DNA of 62,630 nt from Paracoccus zeaxanthinifaciens ATCC 21588. Lineage in GTDB: Bacteria; Pseudomonadota; Alphaproteobacteria; Rhodobacterales; Rhodobacteraceae. The position numbers and the translations under genes were made by a program. Positions within the stretch are counted from its first letter, which is position 1. Every line of letters starts with the position of its first letter. Below the pieces are notes generated by a model. The model had not been told where the DNA came from, searched no databases, and saw nothing but the letters and a program-made list of their open reading frames with translations. The stretch is taken from NCBI RefSeq assembly GCF_000420145.1, contig NZ_ATUJ01000018.1, forward strand, positions 1-62,630. Direction: 5' to 3'. Shown piece by piece: positions 55,996-62,630 of the stretch.

Positions 55996-57026
55996 CCAAG
56001 ACCAATCCGGGCCGCTTCTTCGAGGATTACGCGATCGGGCAGGTGATCCGCCACGCCGTGCCGCGCACGCTGGCCGAGGGGGAAAGGGCGCTCTATCACG
56101 CGCTCTACCCGGCGCGGCATGCGCTCTATTCCTCGGACGAGTTCGCGATTTCCTGCGGGCTGGACGGCAGCCCGATGGACGATCTGCTGGCCTTTCACAC
56201 CGTGTTTGGCAAGACGGTCCCGGATGTCAGCCTGAACGCCGTCGCGAATCTGGGCTATGCCGAGGGGCGCTGGCTGCTGCCGGTCTGGCCCGGCGACACG
56301 CTGCGCGCCGAATCCGAGGTGATCGGCCTCAAGCAGAACTCGAACGGGAAATCGGGCGTGGTCTGGGTGCGCACGCGCGGGCTGAACCAGCAGGACGAGG
56401 TTGTGCTGGAATATGTGCGGTGGGTCATGGTCCGCCGCCGCGAAGAAGGGGGCGATGCGCCCGAACCCGTGCTGCCGACGCTGTCGGGTGTCGTCGCGCC
56501 CCAGGACATCGTGGTTCCAGAGGGCTTGAACTTCGACGCCTACAATACTGATCTTGCAGGTGAAACGCACCGTCTTGGCGATTACACCGTCGGAGAGCTG
56601 ATCGACCATGTCGATGGCGTCACCATCGAAGAGGCCGAGCACATGCTGGCCACCCGGTTGTGGCAGAACACGGCCAAGGTGCATTTCGACGCCACCAATC
56701 GCGATGACGGCCGGCGGCTGATCTATGGCGGCCATGTCATCAGCATGGCGCGCGCGCTGTCCTTCAACGGGCTGGCCAATGCGCAGATGATCGTCGCGCT
56801 GAACGCGGGCGCGCATGCCAATCCGTGCTTCGCGGGCGATACGGTCCGTGCCTGGTCCGAGGTACTGGACAAGGCGCAGACCGACGTGCCGGGCGTCGGC
56901 GCGATCCGCCTGCGGCTGGTCGCGACCAAGGGCATGGTGGACGGGTTCGCCCTGAAGGACGCGGCGGGCCGTTACCTGCCCGAGATCCTGCTGGATCTGG
57001 ATTACTGGGCGCTGATGCCGGAATGA
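55992..57026 (+). CDS. mch: Mesaconyl-CoA hydratase
   Basis: The 344-residue protein has two MaoC-like hot-dog domains: N-terminal GRFFEDYAIGQVIRHAVPRT and C-terminal HDWQ-like region around TAKVHFDATNRDDGRRLIYGGHVISMARAL split at FDATNR. Its neighbours support the role of hydrating mesaconyl-CoA to beta-methylmalyl-CoA in the ethylmalonyl-CoA pathway. It overlaps the DUF1737 gene. The 233-bp gap to sdhC holds the paired operator. Confidence 0.9.
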   Translation: MTKTNPGRFFEDYAIGQVIRHAVPRTLAEGERALYHALYPARHALYSSDEFAISCGLDGSPMDDLLAFHTVFGKTVPDVSLNAVANLGYAEGRWLLPVWPGDTLRAESEVIGLKQNSNGKSGVVWVRTRGLNQQDEVVLEYVRWVMVRRREEGGDAPEPVLPTLSGVVAPQDIVVPEGLNFDAYNTDLAGETHRLGDYTVGELIDHVDGVTIEEAEHMLATRLWQNTAKVHFDATNRDDGRRLIYGGHVISMARALSFNGLANAQMIVALNAGAHANPCFAGDTVRAWSEVLDKAQTDVPGVGAIRLRLVATKGMVDGFALKDAAGRYLPEILLDLDYWALMPE

Positions 57027-57068
57027 ACCGGTGCTTGCGCCAGCCCCGCGGCGGTGCGACGGAAAACT

Positions 57069-57097
57069 GTGATCACGCGACGGTTTTGCGTGATCAC
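57069..57097. promoter_or_regulatory. Paired GTGATCAC operator upstream of sdhC
   Basis: GTGATCAC at 57069-57076 and 57090-57097, 21 bp apart with N13, exactly as in front of sucC. Contexts are ACTGTGATCACGCG and GCGTGATCACAAAA. The pair lies 163-191 bp before the sdhC ATG and 43-71 bp after mch, so it probably controls a promoter for the sdh operon. TGTGA...TCACA half-sites fit no CRP spacing (which needs N6). Confidence 0.8.
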
Positions 57098-57259
57098 AAA
57101 ACATGTTTTCCGCGTCATTTCGGCGCGTGGGCTGGAAACTTCCGATGACAGATGGAATAACTTCCACATAGATACACGGCAAATGCCAGCCCGCCCGGCC
57201 AGCCCTGCCTTCTGGGACGACCTTGGCGGGACCTGCTGAACCGACAAAGGAGGGCCGCC

Positions 57260-57652
57260 ATGGCCGACGTGAACCGGGGTAACCGGCCGCTTTCCCCCCA
57301 CCTTCAGGTCTACAAGCTGCCGCTGGCGGCGATCACCTCGATCATGACGCGGATCACCGGCCATGCGCTGGTCGCAGGCGTCGTGCTGCTGGCATGGTGG
57401 CTGGTCGCCGCCGTCAGCGGGCCGGGCGCCTTCGCCGCCGCCGACTGGGTCGTGCGATCCTGGCTGGGCTTCCTGATCCTCACCGCCTCGACCTGGGCGC
57501 TGTGGTTCCACGCGCTGGCGGGCATCCGCCACCTGTTCTACGATGCGGGCATGGGCCTCGAGATCCACGAGGCCGAGAAGGCGTCCTGGGCCATCATCAT
57601 CGGTTCGGTCGCGCTGACGCTGCTGAGCCTCATCATCTTCTTCATCAGCTGA
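57260..57652 (+). CDS. sdhC: Succinate dehydrogenase, cytochrome b556 subunit
   Basis: The 130-residue membrane anchor begins ADVNRGNRPLSPHLQVYKLP (the RPLSPHLQ motif) and has three helices. The haem-ligand region is STWALWFHALAGIRHLFYDAG (His pair). With SdhD it binds haem b and ubiquinone. AAAGGAGGGCCGCC precedes ATG 57260. It is the first gene of the sdh operon; sdhD follows after 12 bp. Confidence 0.96.
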   Translation: MADVNRGNRPLSPHLQVYKLPLAAITSIMTRITGHALVAGVVLLAWWLVAAVSGPGAFAAADWVVRSWLGFLILTASTWALWFHALAGIRHLFYDAGMGLEIHEAEKASWAIIIGSVALTLLSLIIFFIS

Positions 57653-57664
57653 GGCGAGGGTTTC

Positions 57665-58051
57665 ATGCGCTACATCACCCCCCGCAAGGCGGCCCAAGGG
57701 CTTGGCTCGGCGCGTTCGGGCACGCATCACCACTGGCAGATGACGGTCAGCAGCTATGCGCTGATCATCCTGACGCCGCTGTTCCTGATCGCGGTCGGCG
57801 CGGGCATCGGCCTGCCGCGAGAGGAGCTGATGGCCCATTTCGGCCGTCCGTTCCCCGGCGTCGTCACGGCGCTCTTCATCATCGTCGGCATGGTGCACTT
57901 CATCAAGGGCACGCGGATCATGCTGGACGACTATCTCTACGGCAACGTGAACAAGCTTGCGATCGTTGCCTCGAACATCTTCGGGTGGGGCGTCATCGCC
58001 GCCGCCGTCTTCGCGCTTGCGAAGATGGCCTTCACCACCCCCGCGATCTGA
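57665..58051 (+). CDS. sdhD: Succinate dehydrogenase, hydrophobic anchor subunit
   Basis: The 128-residue protein has three helices after [20 protein letters not shown], which includes the [10 protein letters not shown] motif typical of alphaproteobacterial SdhD (quinone-site region). It contains [16 protein letters not shown], the conserved Asp-Tyr pair. It completes the membrane anchor with SdhC. It precedes sdhA by 7 bp. Confidence 0.95.
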   Translation: MRYITPRKAAQGLGSARSGTHHHWQMTVSSYALIILTPLFLIAVGAGIGLPREELMAHFGRPFPGVVTALFIIVGMVHFIKGTRIMLDDYLYGNVNKLAIVASNIFGWGVIAAAVFALAKMAFTTPAI

Positions 58052-58058
58052 GGACGAC

Positions 58059-59861
58059 ATGGCTTCCTACGAAACGCATACGCATGATTACGATGTCGTC
58101 GTGGTGGGCGCCGGCGGCGCGGGCCTTCGCGCCACGCTCGGCATGGCCGAACAGGGCCTGCGCACGGCCTGCGTGAGCAAGGTCTTCCCGACCCGCAGCC
58201 ACACCGTGGCAGCCCAGGGCGGCATCGCCGCATCGCTGTCGAACATGGGCCCCGACCACTGGCAGTGGCACATGTACGACACCGTGAAGGGGTCGGACTG
58301 GCTGGGCGATACCGACGCCATGGAATACCTGGCGCGCGAGGCCCCCAAGGCCGTCTACGAGCTGGAACATTACGGCGTTCCCTTCAGCCGTACCGAGGAT
58401 GGCCGCATCTACCAGCGTCCCTTCGGCGGTCACACGACCGAGTTCGGCGAAGGCCCCCCGGTGCAGCGCACCTGCGCCGCCGCCGACCGGACCGGCCACG
58501 CCATCCTGCACACGCTGTACGGTCAGTCGCTGAAGCATAACGCGGAATTCTTCATCGAGTATTTCGCGCTGGACCTGATCATCACCGATGGCCGCTGCAC
58601 CGGCGTGGTGTGCTGGAAGCTGGATGACGGCACCATGCACGTCTTCAACGCCAAGATGGTGGTGCTGGCGACGGGCGGCTATGGCCGTGCCTATTTCAGC
58701 GCGACCAGCGCCCATACCTGCACCGGCGACGGTGGCGGCATGGTCGCCCGCGCGGGCCTGCCGCTGCAGGACATGGAGTTCGTGCAGTTCCACCCGACCG
58801 GCATCTACGGCTCGGGCTGCCTGATCACCGAGGGCGCGCGCGGCGAGGGCGGTTACCTGACCAACAGCGAAGGCGAGCGCTTCATGGAGCGTTACGCACC
58901 GACCTACAAGGACCTGGCCAGCCGCGACGTCGTCAGCCGCTGCATGACCATGGAGATCCGCGAAGGTCGCGGCGTGGGTGCCGACAAGGACCACATCTTC
59001 CTGAACCTGATGCACCTGCCGCCGGAAACCCTGCACGAGCGTCTGCCGGGCATCTCGGAATCGGCCAAGATCTTCGCGGGCGTCGATGTCACGCGCGAAC
59101 CGATCCCGGTGCTGCCGACCGTGCACTACAACATGGGCGGTATTCCGACGAACTACTGGGGCGAGGTGCTGGCACCGACCGCCGACACGCCCGACGCGGT
59201 GTTCCCCGGCCTGATGGCCGTGGGCGAGGCCGGCTGCGCATCGGTCCACGGCGCGAACCGCCTCGGCTCGAACAGCCTGATCGACCTGGTCGTCTTCGGC
59301 CGCGCCGCCGCCATCCGCGCGGGCCAGGTGATCGACCGCGAAAGCGCCATCCCCTCGACCAACCAGGCCGAGGTCGACCGTGCGCTGGACCGCTTCGACA
59401 CGCTGCGCAACGCCACGGGCGGCACCTCGACCGCGGAACTGCGCGACAAGATGCAGCGCACGATGCAGGCCGACGCGGCGGTGTTCCGCACCGACAAGAC
59501 CCTGGCGGAAGGCGTCGACAAGATGACCGAGATCGCCGGCATGATGGATGACCTGAAGGTCACGGATCGCGGGCTGATCTGGAACACCGACCTGATGGAG
59601 ACGCTGGAGCTGACGAACCTGATGCCGAACGCGATGGCGACCATCGTCGCCGCCGAGGCACGCAAGGAAAGCCGCGGCGCCCACGCCCACGAGGACTGGC
59701 CCGAGCGGGATGATGCCACCTGGCGCAAGCACTCGCTTGCATGGGTCGACGGGAACAAGGTTAAACTCGACTATCGGCCTGTCCACATGGATCCGCTGAC
59801 CACTCAGCGAGAGGGCGGGATCGACCTGCAAAAGATCGCTCCGAAGAAAAGGGTTTACTGA
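58059..59861 (+). CDS. sdhA: Succinate dehydrogenase flavoprotein subunit
   Basis: The 600-residue subunit has the FAD-binding [18 protein letters not shown] and the covalent-FAD His48 in [12 protein letters not shown]. The active region includes [12 protein letters not shown] and [14 protein letters not shown], and the end is [21 protein letters not shown]. It oxidises succinate to fumarate. The stop overlaps the lipoprotein gene start. sdhB is displaced by three genes (1.5 kb). Confidence 0.98.
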   Translation: MASYETHTHDYDVVVVGAGGAGLRATLGMAEQGLRTACVSKVFPTRSHTVAAQGGIAASLSNMGPDHWQWHMYDTVKGSDWLGDTDAMEYLAREAPKAVYELEHYGVPFSRTEDGRIYQRPFGGHTTEFGEGPPVQRTCAAADRTGHAILHTLYGQSLKHNAEFFIEYFALDLIITDGRCTGVVCWKLDDGTMHVFNAKMVVLATGGYGRAYFSATSAHTCTGDGGGMVARAGLPLQDMEFVQFHPTGIYGSGCLITEGARGEGGYLTNSEGERFMERYAPTYKDLASRDVVSRCMTMEIREGRGVGADKDHIFLNLMHLPPETLHERLPGISESAKIFAGVDVTREPIPVLPTVHYNMGGIPTNYWGEVLAPTADTPDAVFPGLMAVGEAGCASVHGANRLGSNSLIDLVVFGRAAAIRAGQVIDRESAIPSTNQAEVDRALDRFDTLRNATGGTSTAELRDKMQRTMQADAAVFRTDKTLAEGVDKMTEIAGMMDDLKVTDRGLIWNTDLMETLELTNLMPNAMATIVAAEARKESRGAHAHEDWPERDDATWRKHSLAWVDGNKVKLDYRPVHMDPLTTQREGGIDLQKIAPKKRVY

Positions 59862-60229
59862 TGCGCACGAAGATCTACGCGGCACTGGCCGTTTCCGCAG
59901 TCACGCTGGCGGGCTGTGTGGCCCCGGTGCAGACGACCGCACCGGCCGTCCCCTCGGCCCCGGCTGCCGCACCCGCGGCACCGACCCAGCTGGACGAGGC
60001 ATCGCGCCAGCTGGCCCGCAACGCCGTGAACACGGAAATGCAGTCGCGCCTGGCCGGTTCGGACACCACGCCCTACACGAACTGCGTGATGCAGAACGCG
60101 ACCACCGCCGAACTGATCGACATCGCCCAGATGTCCGCAGCCGGCAGCAGCACCGCCGACAGCGTCGCCGCGATCGTCTCGCGTCCGGCGACCACGCAGT
60201 GCATCGCCTCCGTGGCGCGCTCGGCCTGA
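59861..60229 (+). CDS. Lipoprotein in the sdh operon (122 aa)
   Basis: The start is in the TGATG overlap with sdh[20 protein letters not shown] gives a lipobox (LAGC, Cys19), then an Ala/Pro/Thr-rich linker and a compact domain with two Cys (TNCVMQNAT and TTQCIASVARSA) that could pair. No family is recognised. Such a protein would face the periplasm, away from the SdhAB head, so a structural role in complex II is not obvious. Confidence 0.78.
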   Translation: MRTKIYAALAVSAVTLAGCVAPVQTTAPAVPSAPAAAPAAPTQLDEASRQLARNAVNTEMQSRLAGSDTTPYTNCVMQNATTAELIDIAQMSAAGSSTADSVAAIVSRPATTQCIASVARSA

Positions 60230-60230
60230 C

Positions 60231-60548
60231 ATGATGCGCGCGCGGCACATGCTCTGGCTTGCACCGCTTGCGGTGCTGGCCGCATGCGGTCCGATCCCGG
60301 TGGATCAGGCCGAGCGCGTGTGCCTGCGCGATGCGGAACTTGCCCAACGGCCGCGCGGAAGCGTGGCCGTCGGTGCGGCCTCCGGATCGGGCGGCGGGAT
60401 CGACGGCTTCGGCCGGGTCGAGCTGGAGATCGGAAGCGACTACATCATGGGGCGCGACCCCTCGGCCGTGTTCGACCGCTGCGTGCGCCGTCGTTCCGGC
60501 GAGTTGCCGACGCGGCCTCTCTATGACCAGCCGGGATGGCGGGGCTAG
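60231..60548 (+). CDS. Second lipoprotein in the sdh operon (105 aa)
   Basis: MMRARHMLWLAPLAVLAACG has a lipobox (LAAC). The mature part has AERVCLRDAELAQRPRGSVAVGA and DRCVRRRSGE, again two Cys, and ends PLYDQPGWRG. It is 1 bp after the first lipoprotein gene and 3 bp before the next gene. No family is recognised. Its Gly-rich middle suggests flexibility. Confidence 0.76.
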   Translation: MMRARHMLWLAPLAVLAACGPIPVDQAERVCLRDAELAQRPRGSVAVGAASGSGGGIDGFGRVELEIGSDYIMGRDPSAVFDRCVRRRSGELPTRPLYDQPGWRG

Positions 60549-60551
60549 GGC

Positions 60552-61364
60552 ATGGCGCAGCGTCCGCTCATCTTCCATATCGGGGTCCAGAAGACCGGCA
60601 CGACATCGGTGCAGCGCTTCCTGGAACAGGCCGCGCCGCAGATCGCCGATCGCGTGATCCTGCGCACCCCCGCCGAAGGGACGCCCATGCGCCCCCTGGG
60701 GCGTGCGGCCGTGGCCTTCAGCCTGGCACCGGGCAAGGACCGCCGCGAGGCGCTTGTCGCCGCGCTGGACGAGGTTCTGGACACCATCCCGCAGGGCGAC
60801 CAGCCCGTCCTGATCAGCCACGAGAACCTGTCGGGCGCGATGCCGGGCAATGGCGGCGAGACCGGTCTCTATCCCGTGCTGCCGCGGCTTCTGAAGCAGT
60901 TGGACCGTGCCGCGCAGGACCGGAGCTTCGATCCCCGCTATGTCATTTGCACGCGCGAGATGGAGGACTGGCTGCCCTCGGTCTGGGCGCAGGCGGTCCG
61001 CACCGACGGCTACGCCGGCAGCTGGGCCGATTTCCGTGCGGCGACCGCCGATCTGCCGGATTGGCCGAACCTGGTGCGGCGCATCGAGAATGCCGTGGGC
61101 GAGGGGCGCGTGACCCATCTGCACGGCCCCGACGACACGGCCCGCCACCTGCTGCGCCTGGCCGGGTTGTCCGATGACCGCATCGACGCGCTGCCCCCGC
61201 TGGCCGATCGCGCGATGGAGCGGCTGAACGACAATGCCACCGAATTCCTGCGCCAGCTGAACCGGCTGGAGCTGAACCCCCATGCCCGCGACCGGGTCGC
61301 AGAACTCGTCGCGCGCTCGCAACATCTATTCACGGCCCAAGCGCCGTCCGAAGGCACTCTCTGA
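60552..61364 (+). CDS. Sulfotransferase-like P-loop protein in the sdh operon
   Basis: The 270-residue protein starts MAQRPLIFHIGVQKTGTTSV; IGVQKTGTTSVQRFL is a sulfotransferase-type P-loop. Mid-protein, RYVICTREMEDWLPSVWAQ resembles the 3'-phosphate segment (R-x-x-x-D/E-W...S). It probably uses PAPS or a related nucleotide, or has lost catalysis. It is clamped between the second lipoprotein gene and sdhB (12-bp gap), in an order I recall from other Rhodobacteraceae. The link to succinate oxidation is unexplained. Confidence 0.82.
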   Translation: MAQRPLIFHIGVQKTGTTSVQRFLEQAAPQIADRVILRTPAEGTPMRPLGRAAVAFSLAPGKDRREALVAALDEVLDTIPQGDQPVLISHENLSGAMPGNGGETGLYPVLPRLLKQLDRAAQDRSFDPRYVICTREMEDWLPSVWAQAVRTDGYAGSWADFRAATADLPDWPNLVRRIENAVGEGRVTHLHGPDDTARHLLRLAGLSDDRIDALPPLADRAMERLNDNATEFLRQLNRLELNPHARDRVAELVARSQHLFTAQAPSEGTL

Positions 61365-61376
61365 AAGGAGCACCCA

Positions 61377-62156
61377 ATGGTCCAGTTCACTTTGCCCAAG
61401 AACAGCCAGATCACGGTCGGCAAGACCTGGCCCAAGCCCGAGGGCGCGACCAATGTGCGCAAGTTCAAGATCTATCGTTGGGATCCCGATACCGGCGAGA
61501 ACCCGCGGCTGGACACCTATTTCGTGGATGTCGACAAGTGCGGGCCGATGGTGCTGGACGCGCTGATCAAGATCAAGAACGAGATCGACCCGACCCTGTC
61601 CTTCCGCCGGTCCTGCCGCGAGGGGATCTGCGGGTCCTGCGCGATGAATATCGGCGGCGGCAACAAGCTGGCCTGCATCTTCGGCATCGACGAGGTCAAG
61701 GGCGACATCTCGATCTATCCGCTGCCGCACATGCCGGTGGTCAAGGACCTGGTGCCGGACCTGACGCATTTCTATGCGCAGCACGCCTCGGTGAACCCCT
61801 ATCTGCAGACGAAATCGCCGACCCCCGCGAAAGAGTGGAAGCAGTCGATCGAGGACCGCAAGAAGCTGGACGGCCTCTACGAGTGCATCATGTGCGCGTC
61901 CTGCTCGACCGCGTGCCCGTCCTACTGGTGGAACGGCGACCGTTACCTGGGGCCGGCCGCGCTGCTGCATGCCTATCGCTGGATCATCGACAGCCGTGAC
62001 GAAGCCACGGGCGAGCGTCTGGACGAGCTGGAGGATCCCTTCAAGCTGTATCGCTGCCACACGATCATGAACTGCACCAACACCTGCCCGAAGGGTCTGA
62101 ACCCCGCGAAGGCGATCGCTTCGATCAAGCACATGATGGTGGAACGTTCGGCCTGA
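61377..62156 (+). CDS. sdhB: Succinate dehydrogenase iron-sulfur subunit
   Basis: The 259-residue subunit has the [2Fe-2S] set [21 protein letters not shown] and two Cys clusters, [12 protein letters not shown] and [17 protein letters not shown], for the [4Fe-4S] and [3Fe-4S] centres. It passes electrons from SdhA to quinone. GAAAGGAGCACCC precedes ATG 61377. It ends the sdh operon; hairpins follow the stop. Confidence 0.98.
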   Translation: MVQFTLPKNSQITVGKTWPKPEGATNVRKFKIYRWDPDTGENPRLDTYFVDVDKCGPMVLDALIKIKNEIDPTLSFRRSCREGICGSCAMNIGGGNKLACIFGIDEVKGDISIYPLPHMPVVKDLVPDLTHFYAQHASVNPYLQTKSPTPAKEWKQSIEDRKKLDGLYECIMCASCSTACPSYWWNGDRYLGPAALLHAYRWIIDSRDEATGERLDELEDPFKLYRCHTIMNCTNTCPKGLNPAKAIASIKHMMVERSA

Positions 62157-62172
62157 TTGCGTCCCGCGACGG

Positions 62173-62192
62173 CCGGGGGGCGAACCCCCCGG
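62173..62192. other. GC hairpin after sdhB
   Basis: CCGGGGGG-CGAA-CCCCCCGG is a perfect 8-bp stem with a stable CGAA loop, 16 bp after the sdhB stop. No T-run follows, so it may block exonucleases or aid the terminator further on. Confidence 0.6.
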
Positions 62193-62238
62193 ACCCCCGT
62201 GGGCGGTCGCGTCAGAAATCGATCGCTGGAATGAAGAA

Positions 62239-62264
62239 GGGGCCGGAGATTTCTCCGGCCCCTT
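62239..62264 (+). terminator. Terminator of the sdh operon
   Basis: AGGGGCCGGAGA-TT-TCTCCGGCCCCT-type stem of about 11 bp followed by TTTCG. It lies before the IS at the right edge. Confidence 0.8.
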
Positions 62265-62290
62265 TCGCTTGGGTGCGGTGGGCTGTTGCT

Positions 62291-62630
62291 TAGGCTCCAG
62301 ACTCATTGATGGTCACAGCCAGAACATGACGGTGGCAGCGAGAGCGACGGCGGAGAGGAAGACCTTTGGGCATCTATCGTAACGTGTCGCTACTCGCCGC
62401 CAGTCCTTCAACCTACCGAACATGATCTCTATGCGGTTGCGTCGTCTGTAGCGTCGCTTGTCGTATTTGACGGGCTTGCCGCGGGACTTCCGGCCCGGGA
62501 TGCAGGGCCTGATCCCCTTGTCTTTCAGGGCGTCGCGGAACCAATCCGCATCATAGCCTCGGTCGGCGAGCAGCCAGTCCGCCCGAGGCAGGCTGCTCAG
62601 CAGCGCGGCTGCACCGGTGTAATCGCTGAC
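62291..62630 (-). mobile_element. IS5-family element, 3' part (cut by window edge)
   Basis: This is an inverted copy of the element at 1-280: bases 62570 down to 62291 read the same as 1 to 280 as far as I compared. It carries the same end (GGCTCCAGACTCATTG from 62293) next to TA at 62291-62292. The 5' half runs out of the window. Confidence 0.92.
62313..62630 (-). CDS. IS5-family transposase, C-terminal fragment
   Basis: 106 codons are visible, starting within VSDYTGAAALLSSLPRADWL, so the frame enters from outside the window. It includes LADRGYDADWFRD and RRNRIEIMFGRLKDWRR, matching the fragment at 1-258. Transcription runs toward sdhB on the opposite strand. Confidence 0.9.
   Translation of the reverse strand, partial: VSDYTGAAALLSSLPRADWLLADRGYDADWFRDALKDKGIRPCIPGRKSRGKPVKYDKRRYRRRNRIEIMFGRLKDWRRVATRYDRCPKVFLSAVALAATVMFWL

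Overview
The window is GC-rich alphaproteobacterial DNA. Gene content and order point to the Rhodobacteraceae and best fit Paracoccus or a close relative. The evidence is: a mdh-sucCDAB-lpd block next to ethylmalonyl-CoA pathway genes and the sdh operon (an order I recall from Rhodobacter sphaeroides), the murA-DUF2948-hisD-UPF0262 block, a TAXI-type TRAP transporter, and IS5-family (IS427-like) elements. Most of the window is ordinary chromosome with densely packed, often overlapping genes. Both ends stop inside copies of one IS, in inverted orientation, so this may be one draft contig broken at a repeat.

Left edge (1-3880): a decayed prophage. It holds an IS 3' end, a truncated endolysin/holin-like tail, a nested pair of spanin-like genes, a sulfotransferase-like gene, and an 84-codon gene split by a complete 841-bp IS with a clean TA target duplication. 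Two small orphan genes follow, then the 3' part of a tRNA-Phe gene, which reads as the attachment-site scar. Core chromosome begins there.

3964-12000: a GAF histidine kinase divergent from a TAXI TRAP transporter; a periplasmic rhodanese / YeeE-YedE sulfur module with a 56-codon partner; a quinone-oxidoreductase-like MDR protein; tRNA-Thr(GGU). 12052-17580: a 59-codon ORF-murA-DUF2948, hisD-UPF0262-low-molecular-weight phosphatase-like protein, DUF1127, and a LysR regulator. 17585-25105: Entner-Doudoroff and upper glycolysis genes (edd; zwf-pgl-pgi), with an rRNA methyltransferase/PIN pair between them. edd and zwf carry similar LacI-type palindromes. 25191-42834: ftsY, a Hint-domain protein, a GlxA-like regulator, class II DAHP synthase, tkt with an EamA exporter and a lipid A-type acyltransferase, a CorC/HlyC protein with xerD and two exported or membrane proteins, aroK-aroB, an amino-acid dehydrogenase, ssb, and two lytic transglycosylases.

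42827-62156: a central carbon super-cluster. On the minus strand are mdh, sucC, sucD, a lipoprotein, sucA, sucB (two lipoyl domains), a small protein, MAPEG and lpd. On the plus strand are a TSUP permease, an Mcl2-type malyl-CoA thioesterase/lyase, an NnrU-like protein, DUF1737, mesaconyl-CoA hydratase, sdhC, sdhD, sdhA, two lipoproteins, a sulfotransferase-like protein and sdhB. The most notable new signal is a paired palindrome, GTGATCAC-N13-GTGATCAC with identical 21-bp spacing, upstream of both sucC and sdhC. It looks like a shared operator for the two TCA operons.
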